Assembly: GCF_029623395.1 (NCBI RefSeq)
Contig: NZ_JAPYKK010000010.1
Coordinates: 1 to 64,000, forward strand
Length of the DNA stretch: 64,000 nt
Direction: 5' to 3'
Source of the DNA: Sphingomonas echinoides
GTDB taxonomy: Bacteria > Pseudomonadota > Alphaproteobacteria > Sphingomonadales > Sphingomonadaceae
A program made the position numbers and the translations under genes. Shown here piece by piece: positions 29,386 through 38,187 of this stretch; within the stretch, counting starts at the first letter, position 1; the number at the start of each line of letters is the position of its first letter. Under the pieces are notes generated by a model that was given only the letters and a program-made list of their open reading frames with translations, did not search any database and had not been told where the DNA came from.

Positions 29386-29820
29386 ATGCTGCAACCGAAA
29401 AAGACCAAGTTCCGCAAGGCCTTCAAGGGCCGCATCCATGGCGACGCCAAGGGTGGCACCACGCTCAACTTCGGGTCGTATGGCCTGAAGGCGATGGAGC
29501 CGGATCGTCTCACCGCACGCCAGATCGAGGCGGCTCGCCGCGCGATCACGCGTCACATCAAGCGCCAGGGCCGTTTGTGGATCCGCGTTTTCCCGGACGT
29601 TCCCGTCTCGGGCAAGCCCGCCGAAGTCCGCATGGGTAAGGGCAAGGGCTCGCCGGAATATTGGGCAGCCCGCGTCAAGCCAGGCCGCATCCTGTTCGAA
29701 CTGGATGGCGTTCCGGGTGACATTGCCGCTATGGCGTTCAGCCGCGCAGCGATGAAGCTGCCGATCAAGGTGAAGGTCGTTGCCCGTCTCGGCGACACCT
29801 CGCATCTGGGAGTTGCATAA
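29386..29820 (+). CDS. rplP: 50S ribosomal protein L16
   Basis: 144 aa. [60 protein letters not shown] segment and [20 protein letters not shown] are diagnostic; contacts the A-site tRNA. rpmC begins 1 bp after its stop. Confidence 0.98.
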   Translation: MLQPKKTKFRKAFKGRIHGDAKGGTTLNFGSYGLKAMEPDRLTARQIEAARRAITRHIKRQGRLWIRVFPDVPVSGKPAEVRMGKGKGSPEYWAARVKPGRILFELDGVPGDIAAMAFSRAAMKLPIKVKVVARLGDTSHLGVA

Positions 29821-29821
29821 G

Positions 29822-30028
29822 ATGGCCCGCATTGACGACCTCAAGGCGAAGTCCGAGGACCAGCTGGGTGAAGAGCTCGGCAACCTGAAGCGCGAGGCGT
29901 TCAACCTCCGTTTCCAGGCCGCGACCAACCAGCTCGAAAAGCCGAGCCGGGTTCGTGAAGTCCGTCGCGACATCGCTCGCATCAAGACCCTGCAGACCGC
30001 GCGTTCGCGCGACACTGCGGCAAAGTAA
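29822..30028 (+). CDS. rpmC: 50S ribosomal protein L29
   Basis: 68 aa. [20 protein letters not shown] and [20 protein letters not shown], ending in [18 protein letters not shown], match the two-helix L29 fold at the tunnel exit. ATG at 29822 directly after the rplP stop was chosen over an in-frame start inside rplP. Confidence 0.97.
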   Translation: MARIDDLKAKSEDQLGEELGNLKREAFNLRFQAATNQLEKPSRVREVRRDIARIKTLQTARSRDTAAK

Positions 30029-30038
30029 GGATTTAGAC

Positions 30039-30311
30039 ATGCCAAAGCGCGTGCTGACGGGGCTGATCGTCTCCGACAAGGGCGACAAGACGGTGGTCGT
30101 GAACGTGGAGCGCAAGGTCAAGCATGCGCTCTACGGCAAGATCATTCGTCGTACCAAGAAGTACCATGCCCATGACGAGGGCAACGAATTCAAGCTCGGC
30201 GAGATCGTGCGGATCGAAGAGACCGCACCGATTTCCAAGCTGAAGACGTGGAAGGTGATCGAGCGGGTTAATGCCCACGCGACGCCGCAGCGAGTTGACG
30301 TCGACGCGTAA
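30039..30311 (+). CDS. rpsQ: 30S ribosomal protein S17
   Basis: 90 aa. [20 protein letters not shown] and [40 protein letters not shown] are diagnostic of this OB-fold primary binder of 16S rRNA. ATG at 30039 gives the family N-terminus; the longer frame through rpmC is spurious. A GGGG(A)CCG...CGGCCCC stem (about 30332-30354) lies in the 65-bp gap to rplN. Confidence 0.97.
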   Translation: MPKRVLTGLIVSDKGDKTVVVNVERKVKHALYGKIIRRTKKYHAHDEGNEFKLGEIVRIEETAPISKLKTWKVIERVNAHATPQRVDVDA

Positions 30312-30376
30312 GCGTCAACGTTTATTGAGGCGGGGACCGGTCGGTATCGGCCCCAGATGAGAAGGAAGCGGATCCA

Positions 30377-30745
30377 ATGATCCAGATGCAATCCAATCTC
30401 GAGGTCGCTGACAACAGCGGCGCGAAGCGGGTTATGTGCATCAAGGTGCTTGGGGGTTCCAAGCGTCGTGTTGCAGGCGTTGGCGACATCATCGTCGTCA
30501 GCGTGAAGGAGGCCGCACCGCGCGGCCGCGTGAAGAAGGGCGACGTGCATCGTGCCGTCATCGTGCGGACGGCGAAGGACATTCGCCGCGCCGATGGCAC
30601 CGTGATCCGCTTCGATTCGAATGCGGCCGTGCTGGTCAACAAGAACGAGGAGCCGATCGGCACCCGTATCTTTGGCCCAGTCGTGCGTGAGCTTCGCGGC
30701 AAGAAGCACATGAAGATCATCAGCCTTGCGCCGGAGGTGCTGTAA
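30377..30745 (+). CDS. rplN: 50S ribosomal protein L14
   Basis: 122 aa, usual length. [40 protein letters not shown] and [20 protein letters not shown] are diagnostic. Overlaps rplX by one base (TAATG). Start of the spc-type gene run. Confidence 0.98.
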   Translation: MIQMQSNLEVADNSGAKRVMCIKVLGGSKRRVAGVGDIIVVSVKEAAPRGRVKKGDVHRAVIVRTAKDIRRADGTVIRFDSNAAVLVNKNEEPIGTRIFGPVVRELRGKKHMKIISLAPEVL

Positions 30746-31062
30746 TGGCCGCTGCACGTATCAAGAAAGGCGACCGCGTCATCGTCCTGTCCGGCAAGGA
30801 CAAGGGCAAGACCGGTGACGTGACGATGGCGATGCCGAAGGACGGCAAGGTCGTTGTTTCCGGCGTGAACATCGCCGTTCGCCACACCAAGCCGAGCCAG
30901 GGTGACCCGCAGGGTGGCCTGATGCGTTCGGAAGCGCCGCTGCACGTTTCGAAGGTCGCGCATGTGACCGCCGACGGCAAGCCGACGCGCGTTCGTTTCG
31001 AGACCCAGGACGGCAAGAAGGTTCGTGTTGCGGTCAAGACCGGAGACAAGATCGATGGCTGA
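30745..31062 (+). CDS. rplX: 50S ribosomal protein L24
   Basis: 105 aa with the KOW motif [20 protein letters not shown] and [20 protein letters not shown]. Assembly initiator for the 50S subunit. Overlaps rplE by 8 bp. Confidence 0.97.
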   Translation: MAAARIKKGDRVIVLSGKDKGKTGDVTMAMPKDGKVVVSGVNIAVRHTKPSQGDPQGGLMRSEAPLHVSKVAHVTADGKPTRVRFETQDGKKVRVAVKTGDKIDG

Positions 31063-31645
31063 TGCAGCTACCAAGCCCCGCATGAAGGGCATCTACGACG
31101 ACAAGGTCGTCGCAGCGATGACCGAGAAGTTCGGCTACAAGAACGCGATGGAAGTTCCGCGCATCGAAAAGATCACGCTCAATATGGGCGTGGGCGAAGC
31201 GACGCAGGACAAGAAGAAGGTCGACCAGGCTTTCGGCGAAATGGAATTGATCGCAGGGCAGCGCCCGGTCGTGACCAAGGCCAAGAAGTCGATCGCGCAG
31301 TTCAAGCTGCGTGAGGGCATGCCGATCGGCGTCAAGGTCACGCTTCGCCGTGAGCGCATGTACGAATTCCTCGACCGTTTCATCACGATCGCGCTCCCGC
31401 GCGTTCGCGATTTCCGCGGGCTCAACCCCAAGTCGTTCGACGGACGCGGCAACTATGCCTGCGGCCTGAAGGAGCAGCTGGTGTTCCCGGAAATCAGCTA
31501 CGACAAGATTGACAAGATCCGCGGTCTCGACGTGATCGTCACGACCAGCGCGAAGACCGACGACGAGGCGCGCGAGTTGCTGCGTTTGTTCGGCTTCCCA
31601 TTCCCGATCGAAGAGTCTGCTGACGACCAGAAGAAGGCGGCATAA
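31055..31645 (+). CDS. rplE: 50S ribosomal protein L5
   Basis: 196 aa. [40 protein letters not shown] and [20 protein letters not shown], then [20 protein letters not shown], identify this 5S rRNA-binding protein. A short N-terminal (MADAATKPR) and a charged C-terminal tail ([11 protein letters not shown]) make it a little longer than the E. coli protein. ATG at 31055 lies inside the end of rplX. Confidence 0.97.
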   Translation: MADAATKPRMKGIYDDKVVAAMTEKFGYKNAMEVPRIEKITLNMGVGEATQDKKKVDQAFGEMELIAGQRPVVTKAKKSIAQFKLREGMPIGVKVTLRRERMYEFLDRFITIALPRVRDFRGLNPKSFDGRGNYACGLKEQLVFPEISYDKIDKIRGLDVIVTTSAKTDDEARELLRLFGFPFPIEESADDQKKAA

Positions 31646-31646
31646 G

Positions 31647-31952
31647 ATGGCCAAGGTAAGTTCGGTGAACAAGAACGAGCGTCGTAAGATGCTCGTCAAG
31701 AAGTACGCTCCCAAGTACGCCGCGCTGAAGGCAATCGCTGCCGACAGCACGCTGAGCGACGGCGAGCGGATCGAAGCCCGCCTCAAGATGGCCGAGATTC
31801 CCCGCAACGGGAACCCGACGCGCATCCGCAACCGCTGCGAGCTGACGGGTCGTCCGCGCGCATATTATCGCAAGTTCCGTCTCTGCCGTATTCAGCTGCG
31901 CGATCTGGCCAACAAGGGCCTCATCCCCGGCGTTACGAAGTCGAGCTGGTAA
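31647..31952 (+). CDS. rpsN: 30S ribosomal protein S14 (long, zinc-free type)
   Basis: 101 aa. [20 protein letters not shown] and [20 protein letters not shown], ending [11 protein letters not shown]. The length and the lack of the paired CxxC motifs place it in the long C-minus class. Starts 1 bp after the rplE stop. Confidence 0.97.
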   Translation: MAKVSSVNKNERRKMLVKKYAPKYAALKAIAADSTLSDGERIEARLKMAEIPRNGNPTRIRNRCELTGRPRAYYRKFRLCRIQLRDLANKGLIPGVTKSSW

Positions 31953-31962
31953 GGATCACGAG

Positions 31963-32358
31963 ATGGCATTGACCGATCCCCTGGGTGATATGCTCACCCG
32001 CATCCGCAACGGCCAGCGCGCGCGCAAGGACTCTGTCCTGACGCCGGGCTCCAAGCTGCGGACCCACGTTCTCGATGTGCTCCAGCGCGAAGGCTACATC
32101 CGTGGCTATAGCGAAGAGCAGATGGGCCCTGCGGCCGGCATCCGCATTGAGCTGAAGTATTTTGAGGGCCAGCCCGCGATCAAGCACGTCGCTCGTGTCT
32201 CGAAGCCCGGTCGTCGCGTCTATTCGGGTTCGACCGAATTGCCGCGGATCATGAACGGCCTCGGCATTACGATCGTTTCCACCCCCAAGGGTGTTCTGTC
32301 CGACGCGGAAGCGCGTGAGCAGAATGTCGGCGGCGAAGTCCTCGCGGAGGTGTTCTGA
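31963..32358 (+). CDS. rpsH: 30S ribosomal protein S8
   Basis: 131 aa. [40 protein letters not shown] and [20 protein letters not shown] are diagnostic. In E. coli S8 is the spc operon repressor; a target here is not evident. Overlaps rplF by one base (TGATG). Confidence 0.98.
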   Translation: MALTDPLGDMLTRIRNGQRARKDSVLTPGSKLRTHVLDVLQREGYIRGYSEEQMGPAAGIRIELKYFEGQPAIKHVARVSKPGRRVYSGSTELPRIMNGLGITIVSTPKGVLSDAEAREQNVGGEVLAEVF

Positions 32359-32891
32359 TGAGCCGCATCGGTAAAAAGCCGATCACCGTTCCCGCCGGCG
32401 TCACTGCGACGATCGACGGCGGGCAGATCAGCGTGAAGGGCCCCAAGGGCACCCTCGCGATGCCGCTGCGCGACGAGATCAGCTACACGCTCGAGGACGG
32501 CGGCATTTCGGTCGTCCCCGCGAACGACACCAAGCGCGCACGTGCCTTCTGGGGCATGCAGCGTACCATGGTTCAGAACCTGATCACCGGCGTGTCGGAC
32601 GGCTTCACCAAGAAGCTGCTGATCAACGGCGTTGGTTATCGTGCCGCGGCCCAGGGTCGCAATCTGAACCTGAAGCTTGGCTACAGCCACGACGTCAACA
32701 TCAACGTGCCGGAGGGGATCGAGGTCAAGACCCCCGACAACACGACGATCGAGATTTCGGGCACCGACAAGCAGAAGGTCGGCCAGTTGGCCGCTGAAAT
32801 CCGTCGCTGGCGCAAGCCCGAGCCGTACAAGGGCAAGGGTATCAAGTATGACGGCGAGTTCATCTTCCGCAAGGAAGGGAAAAAGAAGTAA
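32358..32891 (+). CDS. rplF: 50S ribosomal protein L6
   Basis: 177 aa, normal length. [40 protein letters not shown] and [20 protein letters not shown] are diagnostic. Overlaps rplR by one base (TAATG). Confidence 0.98.
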   Translation: MSRIGKKPITVPAGVTATIDGGQISVKGPKGTLAMPLRDEISYTLEDGGISVVPANDTKRARAFWGMQRTMVQNLITGVSDGFTKKLLINGVGYRAAAQGRNLNLKLGYSHDVNINVPEGIEVKTPDNTTIEISGTDKQKVGQLAAEIRRWRKPEPYKGKGIKYDGEFIFRKEGKKK

Positions 32892-33250
32892 TGGCTACCA
32901 AGGGTATGTCTCTGTTCGAGAAGCGGCGCCGCCGCAACCGCACCGCGCTCCGCGCGCGTGGCTCGGGGCGTCCGCGCCTTTCGATCCATCGCTCGGGTCG
33001 TCACATCTATGCGCAGATCATCGACGACGCCAAGGGCGTGACGGTCGCCTCTGCCTCGACGCTGGAGAAGGACGTGCGCGACACGACCGGAGCCAACATC
33101 GATGCAGCGACTGCAGTCGGCACGCGCGTTGCAGAGGCTGCCAAGGCAGCCGGCGTGACGCAGGTCGTGTTCGACCGTGGCGGCTTCCTGTTCCACGGCC
33201 GCGTCAAGGCGCTGGCGCAAGCCGCGCGCGAAGCCGGATTGGAGTTCTAA
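32891..33250 (+). CDS. rplR: 50S ribosomal protein L18
   Basis: 119 aa, 5S rRNA-binding. [40 protein letters not shown] and [20 protein letters not shown] are diagnostic. rpsE begins 4 bp after the stop. Confidence 0.98.
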   Translation: MATKGMSLFEKRRRRNRTALRARGSGRPRLSIHRSGRHIYAQIIDDAKGVTVASASTLEKDVRDTTGANIDAATAVGTRVAEAAKAAGVTQVVFDRGGFLFHGRVKALAQAAREAGLEF

Positions 33251-33253
33251 GAC

Positions 33254-33979
33254 ATGGCGGATGAGATCAACACCGGCGAAACCGCCGCTCCGGCAACGAC
33301 GCCGAACGACGCACCGCAGGGCCGTGGCCCGCGTGGTGGTCGTGGTCGCACCGGTCCTGGCGGCGGTGGCCCCAACCGGGGTGGCCGTGATAGCCGTGGC
33401 GGTCGCGACAATCGTGGGGGCCGTCCCGGTTCCGACGATGGTGGCGAAGAGCTGATTGAGAAGCTGGTTCACATCAACCGCGTCTCGAAGACGGTCAAGG
33501 GTGGTAAGCGCTTCGGCTTCGCAGCGCTGGTCGTCGTGGGTGACGGCAAGGGTCGTGTCGGCTTCGGTCATGGTAAGGCACGCGAAGTGCCGGAAGCCAT
33601 TTCCAAGGCGACGGCTGCTGCCAAGAAGGCAATGGTTCGCGTTCCGCTCAAGGAAGGCCGTACGCTGCATCATGACGGTCGCGGGCACTTCGGTGCAGGC
33701 CTCGTTACGCTGCGCTCGGCACCTCCGGGCACGGGCATCATCGCAGGCGGCCCAATGCGCGCCGTTTTTGAAGCACTCGGCGTCGGCGACGTGGTGACCA
33801 AGTCGGTCGGTACGTCGAACCCCTACAACATGATCCGTGCAACCTTCGAAGCGCTGACCGCACAGGTCAGCCCGAAGGCGGTAGCGCAGCGTCGCGGCAA
33901 GAAGATTGCGGACCTGCTCGGCCGTGGTGGTGCGGACAAGGACGTCGCCGAGGCCCAGGCCGAAGCGATCGCGGAGTAA
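33254..33979 (+). CDS. rpsE: 30S ribosomal protein S5 with a Gly/Arg-rich N-terminal extension
   Basis: 241 aa versus about 167 in E. coli. The core begins near residue 73 ([20 protein letters not shown]) and continues with [20 protein letters not shown] and [20 protein letters not shown]. The first ~70 residues are acidic/Ala-Pro then strongly Gly/Arg rich ([34 protein letters not shown]), an RGG-like low-complexity tail with about 4-5 RGG or RGGR units. Probably RNA-binding and disordered. It begins 4 bp after rplR; rpmD starts 5 bp after its stop. Confidence 0.97.
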   Translation: MADEINTGETAAPATTPNDAPQGRGPRGGRGRTGPGGGGPNRGGRDSRGGRDNRGGRPGSDDGGEELIEKLVHINRVSKTVKGGKRFGFAALVVVGDGKGRVGFGHGKAREVPEAISKATAAAKKAMVRVPLKEGRTLHHDGRGHFGAGLVTLRSAPPGTGIIAGGPMRAVFEALGVGDVVTKSVGTSNPYNMIRATFEALTAQVSPKAVAQRRGKKIADLLGRGGADKDVAEAQAEAIAE

Positions 33980-33984
33980 TATCG

Positions 33985-34161
33985 ATGGCGACCATCAAGA
34001 TCACGCAGACCGGTTCGCCGATCCGCCGCGAGAAGGATCAGCGCGCAACGCTGATCGGTCTCGGCCTTAACAAGATGCACAAGACGCGCGAACTCGAGGA
34101 TAGCCCGGAAGTCCGCGGCATGATCCGCAAGGTTGCGCATATGGTGAAGATCGAGGCGTAA
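33985..34161 (+). CDS. rpmD: 50S ribosomal protein L30
   Basis: 58 aa. [20 protein letters not shown] and [20 protein letters not shown], ending [16 protein letters not shown], is a complete L30. Short but unambiguous from motif and position between rpsE and rplO. Confidence 0.97.
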   Translation: MATIKITQTGSPIRREKDQRATLIGLGLNKMHKTRELEDSPEVRGMIRKVAHMVKIEA

Positions 34162-34260
34162 GGGCTGGGGTTGCTGCGCAGGCGGTAACCCAGGTTCAAA
34201 CTGCTACTCATCTGAGCCAGGGTTCCTGCCTTGGCAGGAACACTAGTGACAAATCCGGAG

Positions 34261-34289
34261 AAGGGGGCTAACGGCCCCTTTCTCTTTTT
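34261..34289 (+). terminator. Terminator-like hairpin between rpmD and rplO
   Basis: AAGGGGGC-TAACG-GCCCCTTT (34261-34281, 8 pairs including one G-T) followed by CTCTTTTT. It lies within the 160-bp rpmD-rplO gap, 33 bp before rplO. A second perfect hairpin without T-tract, GTTCCTGCC/GGCAGGAAC (34222-34241), precedes it. Could be an attenuator rather than a full stop. Confidence 0.6.
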
Positions 34290-34321
34290 ATCAGCGCGAC
34301 AAAAGCGAAAGCGAGTGCACC

Positions 34322-34864
34322 ATGAAGCTCAATGAAATCCGCGACAATCAGGGCGCGCGTAAGTCGAAGATGCGGGTCGGCCGTGGTATCGGTTCCGGCA
34401 AGGGCAAGACCGCAGGACGCGGCCAGAAGGGCCAGAAGAGCCGCGAGGGCGTTTCCATCGCCGGCTTCGAAGGCGGCCAGATGCCGCTTCACATGCGCCT
34501 GCCTAAGCGCGGCTTCAACAACATCTTCGCCAAGGATTATGCCGAGGTGAACCTCGGTGCGATCCAGAAGGCGATCGACGCGGGCAAGATCGAAGCCGGT
34601 GCGGCGATCGATCACGAGGCGCTCAAGGCCGCTGGCCTTGCGCGCGGCGGCAAGGACGGCGTTCGTCTGCTCGGTAAGGGCGAGTTGACCACGGTTCTCA
34701 AGTTCACTGTCGCTGGCGCTTCGAAGGGCGCGATCGAAGCCGTTGAGAAGGCTGGTGGTTCGGTCGACGTGATTTATGTCATGCCGGCCAAGGAAAAGGC
34801 TGCTGCCAAGAAGGGCGTGAAGTACAAGGAGCGCCAGGCGCATAAGGCGTCGTTCAAGGCGTAA
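34322..34864 (+). CDS. rplO: 50S ribosomal protein L15
   Basis: 180 aa, longer than the 144 aa of E. coli through its lysine-rich C-terminus ([20 protein letters not shown]). [40 protein letters not shown] and [20 protein letters not shown] are diagnostic. Flanked on both sides by terminator-like hairpins, which isolates it from rpmD and secY. Confidence 0.98.
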   Translation: MKLNEIRDNQGARKSKMRVGRGIGSGKGKTAGRGQKGQKSREGVSIAGFEGGQMPLHMRLPKRGFNNIFAKDYAEVNLGAIQKAIDAGKIEAGAAIDHEALKAAGLARGGKDGVRLLGKGELTTVLKFTVAGASKGAIEAVEKAGGSVDVIYVMPAKEKAAAKKGVKYKERQAHKASFKA

Positions 34865-34987
34865 CTGTCGCTCTGGCGTAGCGTTTTCGATCTTGCCTCC
34901 GCCCTGGGCTCCTCCCGGGGCGAAGCGCATATTGGTCGAGCGTAAACGCTAGGCATTAGACAAGCCCGTTCGGGCCCCTATATGAAG

Positions 34988-35024
34988 CGGCGGGGCGGTA
35001 AAACGTTTCCCGCCGTTTTTGTTT
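34988..35024 (+). terminator. Terminator-like hairpin between rplO and secY
   Basis: CGGCGGG (34988-34994) pairs perfectly with CCCGCCG (35009-35015), followed by TTTTTGTTT. It lies 33 bp before the chosen secY start and would be inside an unlikely N-terminal extension of that frame. Confidence 0.6.
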
Positions 35025-35056
35025 CCGTCGATTCCGTTTCCAGGACGATCAACCGC

Positions 35057-36409
35057 ATGGCATCCGCAGCCGATAAAATGGCCTCAAGCATCAGCCTGTC
35101 GAAGTTCGCGCAAGCGACCGACCTCAAGAAGCGGCTGTGGTTCACCATCGGCGCGCTGATCGTGTTCCGCTTGCTCAGCTACGTGCCGCTGCCGGGGATC
35201 GACCCGACCGCGCTGGCTGCGCTGGCGAGTCGCACGAATGGCGGCGTGCTCGACTTTTTCAACGCTTTTTCGGGTGGTTCGCTCAAGCGTGCCAGCCTGA
35301 TCGCATTGGGCGTTACCCCGTACATCACCGCTTCGATCGTGGTGCAGCTCGCGACCTCGCTGTCGCCGACGCTTGCCGCGATCAAGAAGGAAGGCGAGAG
35401 CGGGCGCAAGCGGCTTAACCAGTACACGCGCTTCGGCACCGTCGCACTGACTGTCATTCAAGGATATTTCCTCAGCCTCGGGTTCCAGAGCCAGGGCGTC
35501 GTGGTCGATCCCGGCATGCTGTTCATCGTCGGGTCGGTGATCAGCCTCGTCGGCGGTACGATGTTCCTGATGTGGATCGGTGAGCAGATCACCAGCCGCG
35601 GGATCGGCAACGGCATGTCGCTGATCATCATGGCCGGTATCGTCGCTAACCTGCCGACAACGCTGTTCAATCTTGCGCAGACTGCGCGGACCGGGGGCGG
35701 GAACGTCACTGGATTCACGCTTGTTGCGATCATCGTTGCGGTTGCCGGGCTGATCCTGTTCATCTGCTTTATGGAGCGCGCGCAGCGCCGTATCCTGATC
35801 CAGTATCCGAAGCGTCAAACGCAGCGCGGGATGCAGTCGGATCGCAGCCATTTGCCGCTGAAAATCAACACCGCGGGTGTGATTCCACCCATCTTTGCGT
35901 CGTCTTTGCTCCTAATGCCGCTGACAATTACGCAGTTCGCGGGCAAGAACGTGTCGGGTGACACCTGGTGGGGTTCGGTCGTCATCACGCTCAATCAGTA
36001 TCTGCAGCATGGCAGCGTGGCCTACATGCTGCTGTACGGTGCGGGCATCATCTTCTTCTCGTTCTTCTACACCGCGGTCGTGTTCAACCCGGAAGAGACT
36101 GCGGACAATCTGAAGCGGCATGGCGGCTTCATTCCGGGCATCCGTCCGGGCAAGAACACCGAGACCTATTTCGATTATGTGCTGACGCGCATCACCGTGA
36201 TCGGTGCGGGCTATCTCGCGATCATCTGCCTGTTGCCCGAGTATCTGGTGTCGGCCTTGTCGATTCCCTTCTACCTTGGCGGCACGAGCCTGCTCATCGT
36301 CGTCAACGTGACGATGGACACGGTGACGCAGATTCAGAGCCACTTGCTCGCGCACCAATATGGTGACTTGATCAAGAAGGCGAAGCTGAAGGGCGGGCGC
36401 CTGCGCTAA
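35057..36409 (+). CDS. secY: Protein translocase subunit SecY
   Basis: 450 aa, ten transmembrane helices, the channel of the Sec translocon. Motifs: TIGALIVFRLLSYVPLPGID, FNAFSGGSLKRASLIALGVT (plug/TM2 region), ESGRKRLNQYTRFGTVALTV and LKRHGGFIPGIRPGKNTETY (cytoplasmic loop). ATG at 35057 has AGGA upstream and gives the usual N-terminus; the frame is open back to 34982 but that part overlaps the hairpin. adk follows after 28 bp. Confidence 0.97.
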   Translation: MASAADKMASSISLSKFAQATDLKKRLWFTIGALIVFRLLSYVPLPGIDPTALAALASRTNGGVLDFFNAFSGGSLKRASLIALGVTPYITASIVVQLATSLSPTLAAIKKEGESGRKRLNQYTRFGTVALTVIQGYFLSLGFQSQGVVVDPGMLFIVGSVISLVGGTMFLMWIGEQITSRGIGNGMSLIIMAGIVANLPTTLFNLAQTARTGGGNVTGFTLVAIIVAVAGLILFICFMERAQRRILIQYPKRQTQRGMQSDRSHLPLKINTAGVIPPIFASSLLLMPLTITQFAGKNVSGDTWWGSVVITLNQYLQHGSVAYMLLYGAGIIFFSFFYTAVVFNPEETADNLKRHGGFIPGIRPGKNTETYFDYVLTRITVIGAGYLAIICLLPEYLVSALSIPFYLGGTSLLIVVNVTMDTVTQIQSHLLAHQYGDLIKKAKLKGGRLR

Positions 36410-36437
36410 GCGCGGCAACGGTAAACGGGAGAGTCGC

Positions 36438-37088
36438 GTGAACATCATTTTGTTGGGCCCCCCGGGCGCGGGCAAGGGCACCCAGGCGGCGCGCCTCGAA
36501 AGCGACCGCGGCATGGTGCAGCTCTCGACCGGCGACATGCTGCGCGCGGCCGTCAAGTCGGGGAGCCCGGTCGGGCTCCAGGCGAAGGCCGTGATGGAGG
36601 CGGGGCAACTCGTTTCGGACGAGATCGTCTCGGGGATCATCGGCGAGCGGCTCGACATGGGCGACACCGACAAGGGTGTGATCTTCGACGGCTACCCGCG
36701 CACCGCGGCGCAAGCCGAACAGCTCGACGCGATTCTCGCCGCACGCGGCCGGACGCTCGACAAGGTGATCGAGCTGACCGTCGACGAGGACAAACTCGTC
36801 GAGCGGATCGTCGGGCGGTTTACCTGCGGCAATTGCGGTGCCGGGTATCACGACCATTTCAAGCAGCCCAAGGTTGCCGGCACGTGCGACATGTGCGGGC
36901 ACCATGAGTTCAAGCGGCGTCCGGACGATAACGAAGAGACCGTGCGCACGCGCATGGCCGAATATCGCGCGAAGACCGAGCCAATCATCCCGATCTACGA
37001 AGCGCGTGGACTTCTCGCGCGAGTCGACGGGATGAAGGACATGGATAGCGTGTCCAAGGCGATCGAGGGCATTCTCGACGCGGTTTGA
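36438..37088 (+). CDS. adk: Adenylate kinase with zinc-binding LID
   Basis: 216 aa, ATP+AMP = 2 ADP. P-loop GPPGAGKGTQAARL, AMP site STGDMLRAAV and FDGYPRTAAQAEQL. The LID carries four cysteines, C130-x2-C133 and C150-x2-C153, the pattern of Zn-containing long adenylate kinases. GTG start after GGGAGAG. The secY-adk pairing is standard in alphaproteobacteria, but rpsM does not follow directly here. Confidence 0.97.
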   Translation: MNIILLGPPGAGKGTQAARLESDRGMVQLSTGDMLRAAVKSGSPVGLQAKAVMEAGQLVSDEIVSGIIGERLDMGDTDKGVIFDGYPRTAAQAEQLDAILAARGRTLDKVIELTVDEDKLVERIVGRFTCGNCGAGYHDHFKQPKVAGTCDMCGHHEFKRRPDDNEETVRTRMAEYRAKTEPIIPIYEARGLLARVDGMKDMDSVSKAIEGILDAV

Positions 37089-37139
37089 TGTGGTGCGGGG
37101 GCTGGCGCTGGGCGCTTGACGGCATGCACCCCCCACGCC

Positions 37140-37230
37140 CGTCATCCTGAACTTGTTTCAGGGTCCAGCCCTCCACGAGTTCGGACCGTCCTTGTTGGGC
37201 GGTGGATGCTGAAACAAGTTCAGCATGACG
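37140..37230. repeat. Palindromic dispersed repeat (REP-like) downstream of adk
   Basis: Left arm 37140-37167 (CGTCATCCTGAACTTGTTTC...) and right arm 37203-37230 (...CAAGTTCAGCATGACG) are inverted repeats of 28 bp with about three mismatches, around a 35-bp centre. Sequences of the type GTCATCCTGAAC-TTGTTTCAG are abundant in sphingomonad genomes as I recall. The 397-bp adk-regulator gap holds this repeat, the direct repeats at 37305-37321 and no gene. Confidence 0.85.
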
Positions 37231-37304
37231 GCAGAAGAGTGGCGGGCGGCGGTGTGCTCCCCGCTGCATCCGCGCGACATCCTAGAACCCCAAATGACAT
37301 TTTC

Positions 37305-37321
37305 GTCACCTCAATGTCACC
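37305..37321 (+). promoter_or_regulatory. Direct repeat, candidate OmpR-family binding site
   Basis: GTCACC-TCAAT-GTCACC: two 6-bp direct repeats with 11-bp period, the usual geometry for OmpR/PhoB-type winged-helix dimers. It lies about 165 bp before the response regulator start, so autoregulation is plausible but unproven. Confidence 0.35.
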
Positions 37322-37485
37322 GGATCGCACGGGCGATTCGGTGCAAACCTCGCCTCGTGGCCGTTGCACGCGGCCGGAAATGATCACCGAGATCGGCACT
37401 CGCACTCCCGGGGGTGCCGTTGGCCGGCGGAAGGCTCGCTTTCCGTCGGCCTCATTTCATTCTAGGCATGAGGAAACCGCCCGGA

Positions 37486-38187
37486 ATGCCGCCTGTGACC
37501 CGCAAGATTCTGATCGTCGAAGACGATAACTCGACCGCCGCTTATCTCGCCAAAGGGTTGGCTGAGGCTGGCTATGCCGTGGAAAGTTGCGGCGATGGCC
37601 GCGACGGCCTGTTCCTGGCCAGCGAGGGGATCTTCGATCTCATCATCGCGGACCGGATGCTGCCGGGTCTGAACGGCCTGGCGATGCTCGGCGCGATTCG
37701 CGCTGCGGGCGTCAGCACCCCGACGTTGGTCCTCTCGGCGCTGGGAACGGTCGACGACCGGATCGACGGGCTTAACGCGGGCGCGGATGACTATCTCGTC
37801 AAGCCGTTTTCTTTCGCAGAACTCACCGCGCGAATCGATGCGATCTTCCGCCGGGTCGATCGCAACGCGGCAGAAGGCCAGACCACGCGGTTGTCGGTCG
37901 GTGACCTTGAGATCGACCTGCTCGCACGCACGGTCGCGCGGCAAGGGAAGGCGATCATGCTCGGCGCGCGCGAGTTCAACCTGCTCGAATATCTGGCGCG
38001 CCATGCCGGGCAGGTCGTCACGCGGACGATGATGCTCGAGAAGATCTGGAATTACCATTTTGACCCGGGCTCGAACGTGGTCGACGTGCACATCGGGCGG
38101 TTGCGGCGCAAGCTCGAGGAGGGCTTCCCTGCGCCGATCCTGCATACGGTGCGCGGTGCCGGGTATCGGTTGTCGGTCGAACCTTGA
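37486..38187 (+). CDS. OmpR-family response regulator
   Basis: 233 aa. Receiver domain (residues 6-120) with acidic pair VEDDN, phosphoacceptor Asp56 in LIIADRMLPGLNG and conserved Lys in DDYLVKPFSFAEL. Winged-helix output domain (about 135-230) with REFNLLEYLARHAGQVVTRT and VVDVHIGRLRRKLEEGF, ending TVRGAGYRL. ATG at 37486 follows AGGAAA; an in-frame ATG at 37468 is an alternative. Overlaps the kinase gene by 4 bp. Resembles CopR/QseB/TctD-type regulators; the signal is unknown. Confidence 0.9.
   Translation: MPPVTRKILIVEDDNSTAAYLAKGLAEAGYAVESCGDGRDGLFLASEGIFDLIIADRMLPGLNGLAMLGAIRAAGVSTPTLVLSALGTVDDRIDGLNAGADDYLVKPFSFAELTARIDAIFRRVDRNAAEGQTTRLSVGDLEIDLLARTVARQGKAIMLGAREFNLLEYLARHAGQVVTRTMMLEKIWNYHFDPGSNVVDVHIGRLRRKLEEGFPAPILHTVRGAGYRLSVEP

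Noticed and set aside
34982..35056. N-terminal extension of SecY starting at 34982
   Set aside because: It would translate through the CGGCGGG/CCCGCCG hairpin and T-tract and has no counterpart in SecY proteins; ATG 35057 gives the normal N-terminus.
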